NCBI GenBank assembly: GCA_964036195.1 | Contig: OZ038451.1 | Span: forward strand, 24,259,927 to 24,323,926 | DNA from: Sphaerolaimus hirsutus | Taxonomy: Eukaryota; Nematoda; Chromadorea; Monhysterida; Sphaerolaimidae | DNA: 64,000 nt | Direction: 5' to 3' | Shown here: positions 10,401 through 21,230 of the stretch, one piece after another | How positions within the stretch are numbered: position 1 is the first letter of the stretch | Layout of the letters: every line of letters begins with the position of its first letter | The notes under the pieces: model-generated | Seen by the model: the letters and a program-made list of their open reading frames with translations, nothing else | Told to the model about the DNA's origin: nothing | The model's database searches: none | Made by a program: the position numbers and the translations under genes

Positions 10401-13400
10401 AAAAACTGACTAGGTATCCAGAAGGTCTACGTAAGATTCTACACAATTTTACAGAAATTCTATCATAATTTTACACAATTTTACAGAAATTCCAGCATAA
10501 TTTTACATTACACATTTCACACAACTTGGCACAACGACCAGTTGCCCCCCAGGCTGGAGCCGCTGGTGCAGCGGATCAAGGAGTCTCGCTCTGCGGTGCT
10601 GGTGCCCACGATCGACGGCATAATCGACCGGTCGATGCAGTACCACGGCGGCGCGGTGCACTCGGTGGGCGGCTTCTGGTGGAGTCTGCACTTCAAGTGG
10701 GACCCCATCCCCAAGCGAGAGTACGACCGCAGGAAGAGCCAGACAGAGCCGATTAGGTGAGCCTGGCTGCCATTGGTGCGTGCCTTGGAATGCACGGCCC
10801 TGACTAGTGATGGAAAAAGCGCCAGGACTTTGGCGCCAAGCGCTATGACGCTTTTCTGAACCCTAGCGCCAATGGCGCCAGAGCAACATGGCGCCAAGCG
10901 CCAAAAGCGCCGTGACGCTTTTTATGGGCGTGGCGCCAACCGCCAATGGCGCCACAGCAATCTGGCGCCACAGCAATCTAGCGCCAAGCGCCAAAAGCGC
11001 CATGGCACTTTCACCTGTGGCGGTAGCGCCACGCGCCAGTGCAATGGCGCTTTTCCATCACTAGCCCTGACTGGTGTGCACGCCCGGGTGCGCAGAGATG
11101 CCAATTAGTGTTTCAACTTTTCGTTTTCCGTTTCGGCTTTCCGGAGGAAAATTTTTACCCTTTCTGTTTTCCGTAATAAGAAATTTTTTGACACCCTAGT
11201 CTAGTGCTGATGGGTCACATTTGCCCGAATAATTCTCATTCGTAATTATTTTTTCGACAGCATTTTTGAGGAACTTTCCATGGGGATTATCACCCATTTC
11301 GTCAAAATTTACAAGCATGTTTCTAATCAATTCGAGGTGGACTTCTTTTATCCTCACTCGTTGACCAGGGGGAATTATTCAAGGTGGGGGACTTATTCAA
11401 GCAAACACGGTAGTTATCCGGAGGTAATCCGATTTGATAATATAAATATGATATTTGAGTTAAGGGTTTTATCTCAGGTCGCCCACTATGCCAGGTGGCC
11501 TCTTTGCCGTGGAGAGAAAGTATTTCTGGGACATCGGCGGCTATGACCCCGGAATGGACATTTGGGGTGGAGAAAACCTGGAAATCTCATTCCGCGTTAG
11601 TTTCTAGCGGTGTTAAATTCATTAAATACGCACCCAGCCTACGGACGGGAAAATTTTTTTTCAACGACCCAGTTTTATAAAAACAAAGTTTTTTTTTTTA
11701 AAAACAACGCTTTTAAACCTTTGAAAAAACTCCGGCCATTCCTAATCTAGCCATTTGTACCATCGCCAAACAATGCCATCGTAGACTTGGATGTGCGGCG
11801 GCACGTTGGAAATGGTGCCGTGCTCGCACGTGGGGCACATTTTCCGCGCCGGCCACCCGTACAACATGACCACCAAGGACGTGCACGGCACCAACTCGGC
11901 CAGGCTCGCCGAGGTGTGGATGGACGACTACAAGCGGCTGTACTACATGCACCGCAGGGAGCTGGCGGTGAGTGTTTGCGCGTGTTGAGTTGACTGATGA
12001 GTTGATTTGATTGGTTGAGGGTGGACAAGCAAATTCCAGCGGATTTTTTTAAGTTAAAAGGTTGGGGGGGTGGAGAAGCAATAGAAATAAAGTATAGTGA
12101 AATAGGATTTGAAAAACAATTTTTTTGATATTTTTTGTAAAAAGTAATGATATTTGAGTCAAATTAAAATATTGTTTTATTTAAACTCCAAAAATACAAT
12201 TTGTGAAATAATTTTTTTGTAAACATCGTAAGTGATGATTATTTACCCATGATAACATCGCAGCATGCCGACATCGGCGATATCAGCGAACGCAAGGCGC
12301 TGCGACAAAAGCTCAATTGCAAACCCTTCAAATGGTTTCTCGACAATATCATACCGGAGAAATTTGTGCCTGATGAGAATGTAACGGCATTTGGCATGGT
12401 TCGTTTCGACTTAAACACACATTAAAATATGAAAACATATGCAAAGAATCGATGTCCCGAATTACGCTTTTCGGTCCCAATTAGGTAAATTTGGTCCCGC
12501 AGGTGAAAAATCCCACGTCGATGCTGTGCCTGGACACGCTGCAGCGGGACGAGAAGGGCGCCATCGAGATGGGCGTGTTCTCGTGCCAGAGCGGCGCCAG
12601 TTCCTCGCAGGTGTTCTCGCTGACCAAGGACGGCCTGCTGAAGCGCGAGGAGTCTTGCGGCGCCGTGAATCGAGTCGGTGCCAAGAACGTCTGGGGGGTG
12701 AGCGTTTGTCGCAGTTGGCGCTCGCTTGCCACTGCATGACTGAGGGGTCTTTTGGTTGTGGGACACCATTAGGGTCCAAACGGGATCCCGATCCCGATCC
12801 CGGATCCCGTGAAATTCCGGGATTTACCAGTCCCGATCCCGATCCCGAAACCCCAATCCCGATCCCGATCCCGAAATCTAAAAATACCAATCCCGATCCC
12901 GATCCCGATCCCGATCCCGAAAATTTTCAAATCCCGATCCCGATCCCGAGAAACTCCCAAGTCCGGGATCCCGATCCCGGAAAAATTAGTGGAAATAATA
13001 AAAAGTGAAATAATGACGTTTTTGCATGCAAAAATGTGCAGGCAAACCCCCAGCGTCAATTTTATGCCACTTTTCTGGCATCCAACAGTGTTTTGAGACC
13101 TTTATGAACAACTGTGAATGCCAGAAAAATGGCCAAAATCTCTATCCCTAGAACCCAATCCCGATCCCGGAAAAATGCCAATGCCAATCCCGATCCTGAT
13201 CCCGTGACCCCAATCCCGGCCAATCCCGATCCCGATCCCGAAATCTCAAAAAACCAATCCCGATCCCGATCCCGATCCCGAAACCCCAATCCCGATCCCG
13301 ATCCCGATCCCGAAATCTCAAAAAGTGAATCCCGATCCCGATCCCGAAAAGTCAATCCCGTTTGAACCCTAGACACCATGTGTTTTATTCTGCATGCCCA

Positions 13401-14033
13401 ACCGCGTTTCGATTACATTCTGGGTATAAAATGTTCGGGCAACCAGAACATGCCATAAGGGGCAGTCCCGCACCCTCTAAAGTGTCAAATTTCATGGAAA
13501 ATGACAAACAATATTGTCAAGTGTCATGCAAATGTCAATAACAGGGCGCGGGACTGCCACCTGGTGCGACCAAGTGAACAGCTATTAGTGCTATAAGAGG
13601 TATTGTAATCGGTAGATCAAGTGACAAGTGTTTTCACACGGAAATCTACTTGTCACATTAAAGTTTATTGGTCACCTAACTTAAAACCTATCAGTTATCA
13701 CGAATATTGCATGAAGGTCGGGGCTGTCTTTCATGGTTTTTTAAAATTGGCGGAATGGCGCATGTTTTATGTTAAAATAAAAAAATAACAATGTTTCCAT
13801 CCAACCAATTTTCATATCCCTCGCAGGACCATTTGCGCATGTCCACGTGTGCCTTTCACAAAGTTGGCAACGATTACCATTGGAAGCACTCCAGGGAGTC
13901 GGGTCAACTTGTCCACGAAACCACGTCCCTGTGCCTCGATTCTGAGGGACTCAAAAATGGGGACGATGTTCTGATGAAGCCTTGCGTCGATGGCAAAGTG
14001 TCGCAAAAGTGGGAATTTGAAACTTATTTGTGA
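7493..14033 (+). CDS. GALNT11-like: Polypeptide N-acetylgalactosaminyltransferase, GALNT11-like
   Basis: Transfers GalNAc from UDP-GalNAc to Ser/Thr of proteins in the Golgi, starting mucin-type O-glycans. Coding exons join in phase to 585 residues: 7493-7605, 7973-8185, 8248-8295, 8704-8873, 9844-10015, 10553-10756, 11478-11595, 11785-11967, 12264-12398, 12503-12697, 13827-14033. Exon 1 gives a basic tail and hydrophobic anchor ([13 protein letters not shown]), a type II membrane start. Then follow the stem ([10 protein letters not shown]), the GT-A core ([24 protein letters not shown]), the metal-binding DxH as DSH in [13 protein letters not shown], and [13 protein letters not shown]-terminal ricin-type lectin domain has MLCLDT and [17 protein letters not shown] and [13 protein letters not shown] resemble the GALNT11 / fly Pgant35A subgroup. 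The exon 1-2 junction is inferred from phase only; the others are also supported by family alignment. Confidence 0.92.
8304..8642. repeat. Inverted repeat with CATGTAAACCCGCTCG ends, GALNT intron 3
   Basis: Left end GACATGTAAACCCGCTCGGC; right end CGAGCGGGTTTACATGT. It fills much of intron 3 and stops just before exon 4. Related pieces are at 8900-9062, 10075-10110, 18553-18645 and 45004-45435. Confidence 0.6.
8900..9062. repeat. CATGTAAACCCGCTCG repeat, second copy, GALNT intron 4
   Basis: Left end GTCATGTAAACCCGCTCGTC; right part GCGGGCGGGTTTACATGAG followed by GGGTTTACATGAG. It follows exon 4 by about 25 bp. Confidence 0.55.
9374..9785. mobile_element. hAT-like element with CAGGGACGTAGCCAGG ends, GALNT intron 4
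   Basis: Exact 8-bp duplications CCCCCTTC lie at 9366-9373 and 9786-9793. Ends are CAGGGACGTAGCCAGG and CCTGGCTACGTCCTTG, with G- and C-rich runs inside the arms. It has a GGCGCCATGGCGCC core and ends about 50 bp before the exon 5 acceptor. Relatives are at 47711-48111, 60389-62042 and 60754-61176. Confidence 0.85.
10805..11063. mobile_element. hAT-like element family D (TAGTGATGGAAAAGCGCCA ends), copy 1
   Basis: Exact duplications GCCCTGAC at 10797-10804 and 11064-11071. Ends TAGTGATGGAAAAAGCGCC and GGCGCTTTTCCATCACTA fit the hAT terminus pattern. The interior is permuted GGCGCCAAGCGCC blocks. It lies in GALNT intron 6. Confidence 0.88.
12770..13371. mobile_element. hAT-like element with (CCCGAT)n arms, GALNT intron 10
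   Basis: Exact duplications GACACCAT at 12762-12769 and 13372-13379. Ends TAGGGTCCAAACGGGATCC and CAATCCCGTTTGAACCCTA. Arms consist of tandem CCCGAT hexamers around a unique centre (about 12980-13145) that is shared almost word for word with the copy at 46038-46573. Confidence 0.9.
13456..13563. repeat. Introner family I-2, reverse-oriented copy in GALNT intron 10
   Basis: Ends GGCAGTCCCGCACCCTCTAAAG and GGGCGCGGGACTGCCACC. Orientation is opposite to the gene, so its GT and AG ends cannot act as splice sites here. Confidence 0.65.
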
Positions 14034-15558
14034 TTGTTTGCCAGTGTTGTGACTGTAATAGGGACTGGTGCCATTTTTTTCAAAGAGCCTTTGGTAGTGG
14101 ATTAAAGTAGCGTTTGTTAGCGTTTCAAAAATGTGTGATTTTCGGAAAATAGTTTGAAATAGGAAATTGAATATAATTTCAGATAATTTCTCAAAAATAA
14201 AATATGATTAAATCTCTCTAAACATTTTTCAGGGCCTGGGTGTGGCCCAGCAAAGACTTTTGGAATGCTATATAGTATGATGTTAATCGCAAATGCATTT
14301 TTACACCACTCATGCCGCTGTCGGATAAAAGGGAAGATGTTTACTTCTTCGGTACGCAAGTACTCATTCGGTCAGGGACGAATTTAGAACTTTTAAAAGG
14401 GGGGGGTGTGTATACAGAACTCGTGTACATTACGGGATAGGCGACACCGACCTATATCTACTTTACCTGGGTAGGGTAGTCTCCAGGCAAAATATTAATC
14501 ACCGATGCCACCCCCAGACCCTGTAAAATCTCAAAAGTCATGAAAAATGTCAAACTTCAAGTTAAAAAAATAAAATAAAGTTTGACATTTTAGAGGCTCT
14601 GGGATTAATGCAATGCTAAAAGGGGGGAAGGTAGGTGCCCCCGCCCCTGGCTTTTTCACTCGACTTTTCTTTCTTTTGAGCCTCCACTGTCACTCTCACC
14701 GTGTAGGCGGGCACTAGTCAGTTTTTGTGTTAAAAAATCTGTTTGTATGATGGGGCGTCAGCTGCTGATTGTGATTGCCATGTAATTACGATACATTCCT
14801 TCTTGATCTGTAATCGAGTATTTCTGCAACTATCTTTCATTTCTATTTTCGTCGGTTTGACTTTTTACAGGCGATGCGAAACTTTTTTCCTAATCTTTTA
14901 TTTTGAATAAGGAACTTAGGTATTCACGATACTTTTTTACGCAAGGAATTTTCCTATAGTTGCTTCGAATTTGATGAACGACCTAGTGGTCTCGAACTGC
15001 ACCCATTGCACGGAAACCATATTTCGCCTGAATAATGACCAAAAATAAATATTTATCTGCATGGTAAATTGTTTTTCGAAATTGTACAACTTATGGAATT
15101 TATCATGGTATTATTCATCGAATTATTTTAACATTTTGTGCAAAGCGTGCAGCCCAGTACGTAAATATAAATAGTGATGAAAAATTTAAATATGTGCCTT
15201 TCCTTTTGGTGCATTTTGCTTTCGATGTTGATCGAGTTGTTGCATTTTCGGCAGTTGTATTTATTTTTTTGAAATTGTATTATAACGGCTTGGGTATTTC
15301 ACTTTTGATCTGGGGATTTATTTAATTATATTTATATTTATCTATGTACATACAAAAATATAGCTATGTAGGTAGTTACAATAGTGATGGCAAACTGAAT
15401 AAAACTTCTATTCTTTTATTTATTTTTCCTAAAACGAGCTTTCAAATTTCAATTTTATTCCATGAATAAACTTCTATTTATCAATTTTTCCCCCTAAACT
15501 CCTATATCTTTTATATTTTGTTTGTTTGCCTTTCTGCATTGCCAGTGGTATTGGTACT
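14034..15558. other. GALNT 3' flank and spacer
   Basis: No exon is seen. At about 14507-14606 there is a small family I-2 inverted repeat (CCAGACCCTGTAAAATC and its inverse ending GGCTCTGGGATT). AATAAA-like A/T runs occur near 14197, but I cannot choose a polyadenylation site. Confidence 0.45.
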
Positions 15559-16429
15559 TGGTCTGGCTGAAAAGTCCCCGGGCAGTGCTCGCCATTCGCG
15601 CTAGGGGCAAGCTACGGACATAAAATTTTGACAGGTTTAAATATCAGGTGTTTTGAGTTTTCACCTAAAATTTTACCCCTCTAGCTCCACCCACTGCGGA
15701 ACTGTGAGGGTTAGAATTTGGTCATTTTGTACTGATGTACACATGGTGCTCCAGCTCAATGCTGCTTTAAGTTGTGATCATGAAACTTTCGCTAGTGTAA
15801 GCCACCAGTGTTGGCAATGTGCCAGCGCTACCCAACATTAGCTATGATATCATAAGCCTAGTCTATATTTGTCATTACTGTCACTACTCTCACTACCAAA
15901 TTCGTCATTCTGTGTCCTAATAGGTAATGTGTCCACTATACATTAGAAATGAAAGAGGGAGATTTTATTCACATAGTTCATTTACTGCTCATTTCAAAAC
16001 AGACTTAAAATCACTGGAATACAACATGATCTCAGATGATCATCAAAAACATCTATCATCAAAGATCACAGTTCCCACGTTTCTTGCACATCACCCTGAT
16101 ATGCATATAAATTTTACCTTAATAGCAATGATGTTGATGAAAGTGTTGAATACTATCAGTATCGGCACATTGCCAACACTGGTGGCTTACACTAGCCAAA
16201 GTTTCATGATCACAACTTCAAGCAGCATTGAGCTAGAGCACCATGTGTACATCAGTACAAAATGACCGAAATTGTAACCCCCACAGTTCCGCAGTGGGTG
16301 GGGCTAGAGGGGTCAAATTTTAGGTGAAAACTCAAAACACCTGATATTTAAACCTGTCAAAATTTTATGTCCGTATCGTACCCCTAGCGCGAATGGCGAG
16401 CGCTGCCCGGGAACTTTTCAGCCAGACCA
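15559..16429. mobile_element. Long foldback element with about 280-bp arms
   Basis: Starts TGGTCTGGCTGAAAAGTCCC and ends with the inverse ending in CAGCCAGACCA. The arms stay nearly complementary for roughly 280 bases, through CTAGCTCCACCCACTGCGG and TAAGCCACCAGTGTTGG, and flank about 300 bp of middle sequence. GTAC borders both ends, a possible 4-bp target duplication. Short open frames inside are not coding-like. Confidence 0.75.
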
Positions 16430-16767
16430 TGTACATTTGTATTTATGTATTTACCTACTACCTACATACATATTTATGTATTTACCTGAAATACATTAAT
16501 AAACGAAATTCAGAAGTATTTATTATAGAATACATTCGCGCTTTCTGTGGTATAAATATTTCTTTCAACCAACGAGTAAATGGTCAATAGAAATTGATTT
16601 CAGCTCTTGTGGCGAACGCACACAGAAGTGTCACATAGTGCACAGTACGTTGCATTTACATATTTCATGTATTTTACATCACTCAACGCGAAATGACTCA
16701 TTTATGTGCAACATTCAATTTAAACAGAACCGGCCCCAGACCCCCCCCCCCCAGTTGAATATCAAAG

Positions 16768-19700
16768 ATGAGCCGTGACTTGGAGCCTTCTGGACCGGTG
16801 CCGGGCGTCAGCTACCCACTCAAAGTGACCTATTGCGGAGGTGTGTTCGGTTGCTGCATTGTGCCTACACTCACCGTGACTTCGTGTGAAAACTGAAATT
16901 TTTTCAAATGCAAATTAACGAACACGGTTGAATGATTTAATTTAATTAAAATTTAGATTTAAATTAATGAAAGTTAAAATTTGAAAACTAAAAAACATAG
17001 CATACAATAAGAGAAAACTGGATGTCGCCATGTCGCCATTTCAGTTTTCACATCAATCACGGTGAAAAGTAGTGTGTGTAGGGCCATTGGTCACTATTTA
17101 AGTGCCCTCATGTGCGCTGTGTGGTGGTCAAACTGGGGGCAGGCCTGATACGCACATTTGCCCGTTTTTTCACTTGACACTTTTTCAAGTGATTTTCAGA
17201 TATGAGTAAAGTTAAAAAAAGTTGCGCAATGACATTAGTGAACTTTTTTAACTTCACTCATATCTGAAAATCACTTGAAAATGTGTCAAGTGAAAAAAAA
17301 CAGTGAAAAATAGCCGTTTTTCACTGTTTTTCACTTGACACATTTTCAAGTGATTTTCAGATATGAGTGAAGTGAAGAAAGTTCACTAATGTCATTGCGC
17401 AACTTTTTTTCACTTTACTCATATCTGAAAATCACTTGGAAAAGTGTCAAGTGAAAAAAACGGGCAAATGTGCGTAACGGGCAGATGTGCGTATCAGTGC
17501 ACCCCCGTCAAACTGTACCCCCGCCGCAGTGTGCAGCATGCCGCTGGAGTACTGCGAGCAGGGCGGCAGCGCGGACCAGTGCAAGAAGTGGCTGTCCGAC
17601 GCCCTGCCCGACATGTTCGCGCAGATGTACGCCGCTGAACAGACTGAGGGTGAGCGTGAGACTCGTTCTTGAGCATATTTACGTATGCTTGGTCGACTTG
17701 ATACTCTGCACTCGCACATGTTATGTCTCACGTTGGAAGTATGCCAATGATAATCAAAGCCTGTAATTTAAAAAAATTCATTGTTGTGAATACGGAATGA
17801 ATAACGTTATAACAGCAATGAATTTTTGTAAAACTTTATGAAAATCGCATGCGTTAAATATCTTTGGCACGCTTCCGGCGTGAAACACGCGTGCAAAGTG
17901 TGAAGTCACTGGAGTATACTCAGTTGTGAAGGCGCTGGTTGCAGTGCCCGCCATTTCGCCCTTTTCCGCTTAAATTAGCCACTTCAGATTTTAATATTCA
18001 GTTCTCGATACATTTCAGCGCATGACTTTATCACTGCCATACTCATACGACACTCACAAAATTCATCCAGTTTACCAACTCGAGTCCAAGCGCACATTGC
18101 ACACTTTAGCTCCGCCCACCGACGGCGGCGACAACGAAAGCGGCGCGGCTGCGGCAGCGCCAAAGAAGCAAAAGCGCGGCGGCAAGGGATCAAAGCCGGT
18201 GCCGCCGACTGCGGGCAACAGCGGCAACGCGCTCGGCCCCAATGCGAAAGTGACGCTGAAACGCGAAGCCAGGGCTAAGAATAAGACGCTAACAATTGTG
18301 AAGGGATTGAAGGGCTGCGGTTTGTTGGGTGGGGCACTTGGGTCTGAGCTTTGGGTGGAAAGAAAACAAGAACATAGTGGATGGCGCCTTAGTTGTAATG
18401 ATAAAAGCATTTTTTGGTTTTGGATTCATTGGTTTTCTGACAGTAAACCTTTTTTCGATCAGGTGAAAAATTCAAACCCTGACAGGTATTCTGTCAAGTG
18501 ACAAAATTTACGCAGCTTTTTAATTCCCATGTACAGGTGTTTACAAATACCATGTGCCTGTAGTCACGTAAACCCGCTAGTCATGTTGACCCGCGCTAAT
18601 TTCCTAGTGCTGTGCTACATGACTAGCGGGTTTACATGACTAGTAAGCCTACTTTATTACAAATTCCTGGGGCCAGATTTAATTCTCGCTACAAATTTTC
18701 GCAAGTTATGCACTACACCCTATTAGTGATGGAATGGCGCCATGGCGCCATTGGCGCTTGGCGCCCTTTTTTTGTGGCGCCCTTGGCGCCTGGCGCCCAC
18801 ATTCTGAAAGGCGCCATGGCGCCCTTGGCGCTTGGCGCCCTTTTTCCGTGGCGCCCTTGGCGCCTGGCGCCCTGCTTTAGAAGGGCGCCAAAAAGGTGCC
18901 AGCAAGGTTTCACGGTGAGTGCTGTGTAAACGAAAAAAAAGAAAGCCGCATCCGTGGATGATCTAAATTCGCCAGAAAAATGGACGGAGTGGTGTGAGTG
19001 GGTGGAAATCTTTCGTCCAACGGTTCATCAGATCTGTCTGACGGATCAGAAGACAAGAATGATGGACCGTCTAACTTGCAAAATCATAAATAAATGGATT
19101 TAAATCGTTGCAATTAGGAAACATTGTTTGGAAAGGTCTATTTGTAATGAATGGATTGTTGTCAAATGACAATTTCCATTACGTTTGAATTCGTCATGTG
19201 GATTTTATTCAAAAAATTTTTTGTTCCTGGCCTTGTTTTTTGTCATTACATCCTGGAGAACGCGAATTAAGATCTGAATGCATCTTAATCTTAATTAAGA
19301 TCTGAATGAGGTCTGAATGAACGCGTATAATGGTGCTGGAGAAACATTTTTAGCACACGCATGGTGTTGTAGGCACTTTTTTATCCTGGCCGCCAGCCTG
19401 GCGCCCTATTTTCCAAATGGCGCCATGGCGCCCTTGGCGCTTGGCGCCCTCTTTCCGTGGCGCCCCTGGCGCCTGGCGCCCACTTTCTCAATGGCGCCAT
19501 GGCGCCCTTGGCGCCCTTTTTCTGTGGCGCCCCTGGCGCTTGGCGCCCACTTTCCGAATGGCGCCATGGCGCCTGGCGCCATTTTTTCTGGCGCTTTTCC
19601 ATCACTACACCCTATACGCGTCACCCTACACGCCCGACAAAACCGTGTACAATTCATAGCCGAGTCATGCGCGTAAGGCACCCTACAAACCAATTCCCAA

Positions 19701-20846
19701 TTCAATTCACGCGTTTTGTCGGGCGCGTGGCCTACAAAATAAAAAAATAATAAAAATCCGCCCTATAGCAAAATGCTGCTGGGCGTGAAAACGTTTTGTA
19801 AAGTTCATGCGTTTTTTTGCAATATGATTGCGTATTTGTTGATATATACACTACATTTTCTATGTACTGATCAAACTGGACGCTGTACGCGGTGTCTACT
19901 TGTATATAAATAATACTAAATAAAGTCATTTAAAATATGCAGAACAAACTCACGCAATAAAGTAATGAAATGTGATGATAAAAATATGTGGAATAATCGT
20001 TTTTTATTCAGATGGTATACGGTAAAGTGTACAGCCGACAACACATTTTCATTCGGATAGGGTATGAAATGCACTGCACATGCATTTTATACCCAGCCAG
20101 CTGGATATGTGAAAAGTGGGTGACAGTGGCGGGACGCGTTTGTTTCTCGCCGTGAAAGACATCAGCAAATATCAAACAACGGCTTCAACCCGCTAGTAAG
20201 ATACGGTCCGGCGATTTGTTCAGGCAAATTTTTGTGTTTTATTATATCAGTAGGCAACCTAAATTTTTCTTTTTTACATTGTAGACATTTTCGTAAAGTG
20301 ATGTGCCCAAAATCGGGCAGCCTCCCTACAAATTGATTATGTATGCCCTACACCCGAGTTGGACTTCCCTACACGCAATTGAATTGCGTTTTCGGGAGGT
20401 GCGTGCACGTAGGGCAACCGTAAACAATTTGTAGGGAGGCTGCCCGATTTCGGGCGCATTACGTGCACGTAGGGCGCATTACGCGAGATTTAAATCTGGC
20501 CCCTGGGAACTTTGAAGGTCACGTCTGGATATCTTTACACTGGCATTCGAAAATGTGTCTGCAATTCGCCATTGTCCTCGATTAGCCCCCACTTTCCTAT
20601 CTCAGGCGTCGACTTGAAGGAGGCGTCCAAGTTCTTCTCACGCAAGTTCGCCTGCTCGTCGTCGGTGACCGCCGGCGGCGTGGACGAGCTGCTCATCGGC
20701 GGCGACGTGGTCGACGAGCTGTTCGACGTCATACCAGAAAAGTGGAAGCAGGTGCGCACTCGTTTCCTGTATTCTGTATCTGGCTGGAGAAATTATTTTG
20801 TTATTTTTTTTTGCAGATTTCCGATGACAGAATAGAGGAGGAATAG
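16768..20846 (+). CDS. DENR: Density-regulated re-initiation and release factor DENR
   Basis: DENR pairs with MCTS1 on the small ribosomal subunit in translation reinitiation and in release of deacylated tRNA. Five exons join in phase to 192 residues: 16768-16840, 17530-17649, 18110-18319, 20606-20751, 20817-20846. The N-terminus has the cysteine motif VTYCGVCSMPLEYCEQGG, which matches the zinc-binding head. A basic linker (KKQKRGGKGS) follows. The C-terminal SUI1 fold starts at GVDLKEASKFFSRKF and continues to DVIPEKWKQISDD. The length is close to human DENR (198). The start is the only ATG giving the conserved N-terminus. Introns 1 and 3 carry transposons; one inserted just before the exon 2 acceptor. 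MAT2B begins 384 bp downstream on the same strand. Confidence 0.95.
17135..17506. mobile_element. hAT-like MITE family C, copy 2, DENR intron 1
   Basis: Exact duplications GTCAAACT at 17127-17134 and 17507-17514. Ends GGGGGCAGGCCTGATACGCACA and GTGCGTATCAGTGCACCCCC. The right duplication ends 15 nt before the exon 2 boundary, so the insertion landed inside the polypyrimidine region of the acceptor. Confidence 0.9.
18553..18645. repeat. CATGTAAACCCGCTAG inverted repeat, DENR intron 3
   Basis: GTCACGTAAACCCGCTAGTC faces GACTAGCGGGTTTACATGAC about 50 bp later. Same sequence family as the GALNT intron 3 repeat. Confidence 0.6.
18667..20515. mobile_element. Large inverted-repeat element (GGGGCCAGATTTAA ends), DENR intron 3
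   Basis: Left end CTGGGGCCAGATTTAATTCTCGC. Right end GCGAGATTTAAATCTGGCCCCTGG is its near-inverse. An inner palindrome at 20311-20455 (GGCAGCCTCCCTACAAATTG and inverse) lies within it. A family D element (18724-19607) is nested inside. No clear target duplication was found. Confidence 0.6.
18724..19607. mobile_element. hAT-like element family D, long copy nested in DENR intron 3
   Basis: Exact duplications CACCCTAT at 18716-18723 and 19608-19615. Ends TAGTGATGGAATGGCGCC and GCGCTTTTCCATCACTA. At 884 bp it is the longest family D member: two GGCGCC-rich arms flank about 450 bp of unique sequence, so this may be closest to a complete ancestor. Confidence 0.85.
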
Positions 20847-21230
20847 ATTACCTACCTATATTTGTTGTACCTAAATATTTTTAAAAATGATTAAATGTGA
20901 TTTGATTTGTCAGTTGATTTCGAGATAAGCAGCCAGTGCAGTATTTACGTTTACGGCTTCGTTATAATTTAAAGACATTCAATTTGGTGCATTTGTTAGG
21001 GTGTTTGTCATTATAAACTTAAATTATTATATTGGTAATTATGTACTACTTTGAAATTGCTATGAAAAAACGAAAGAACAAAAATTCCAGAAAATTCTTA
21101 TCAATTTTATATTGATGTAGCAGTACACCGGCGTTAATTTTCCACACGCATCGGCAAATTCACCGTACCAACACTCATTCCACAAACACACAAATACTGC
21201 AAATTGTTCAGTATATCACAAAACCAGAAC

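Noticed and set aside
12769-13379. Open frames rich in PDPDP, SRSRS or GIGIG
   Set aside because: Same artefact from CCCGAT hexamers; similar frames at 46.0-47.5 kb are rejected for the same reason.
15927-16265. 113-codon open frame between GALNT and DENR
   Set aside because: It lies in the middle and right arm of a foldback element and shows no coding-like codon use.
18636-19750. Overlapping Ala/Pro/Trp-rich frames
   Set aside because: Produced by GGCGCC blocks of family D elements; no splice or family support.
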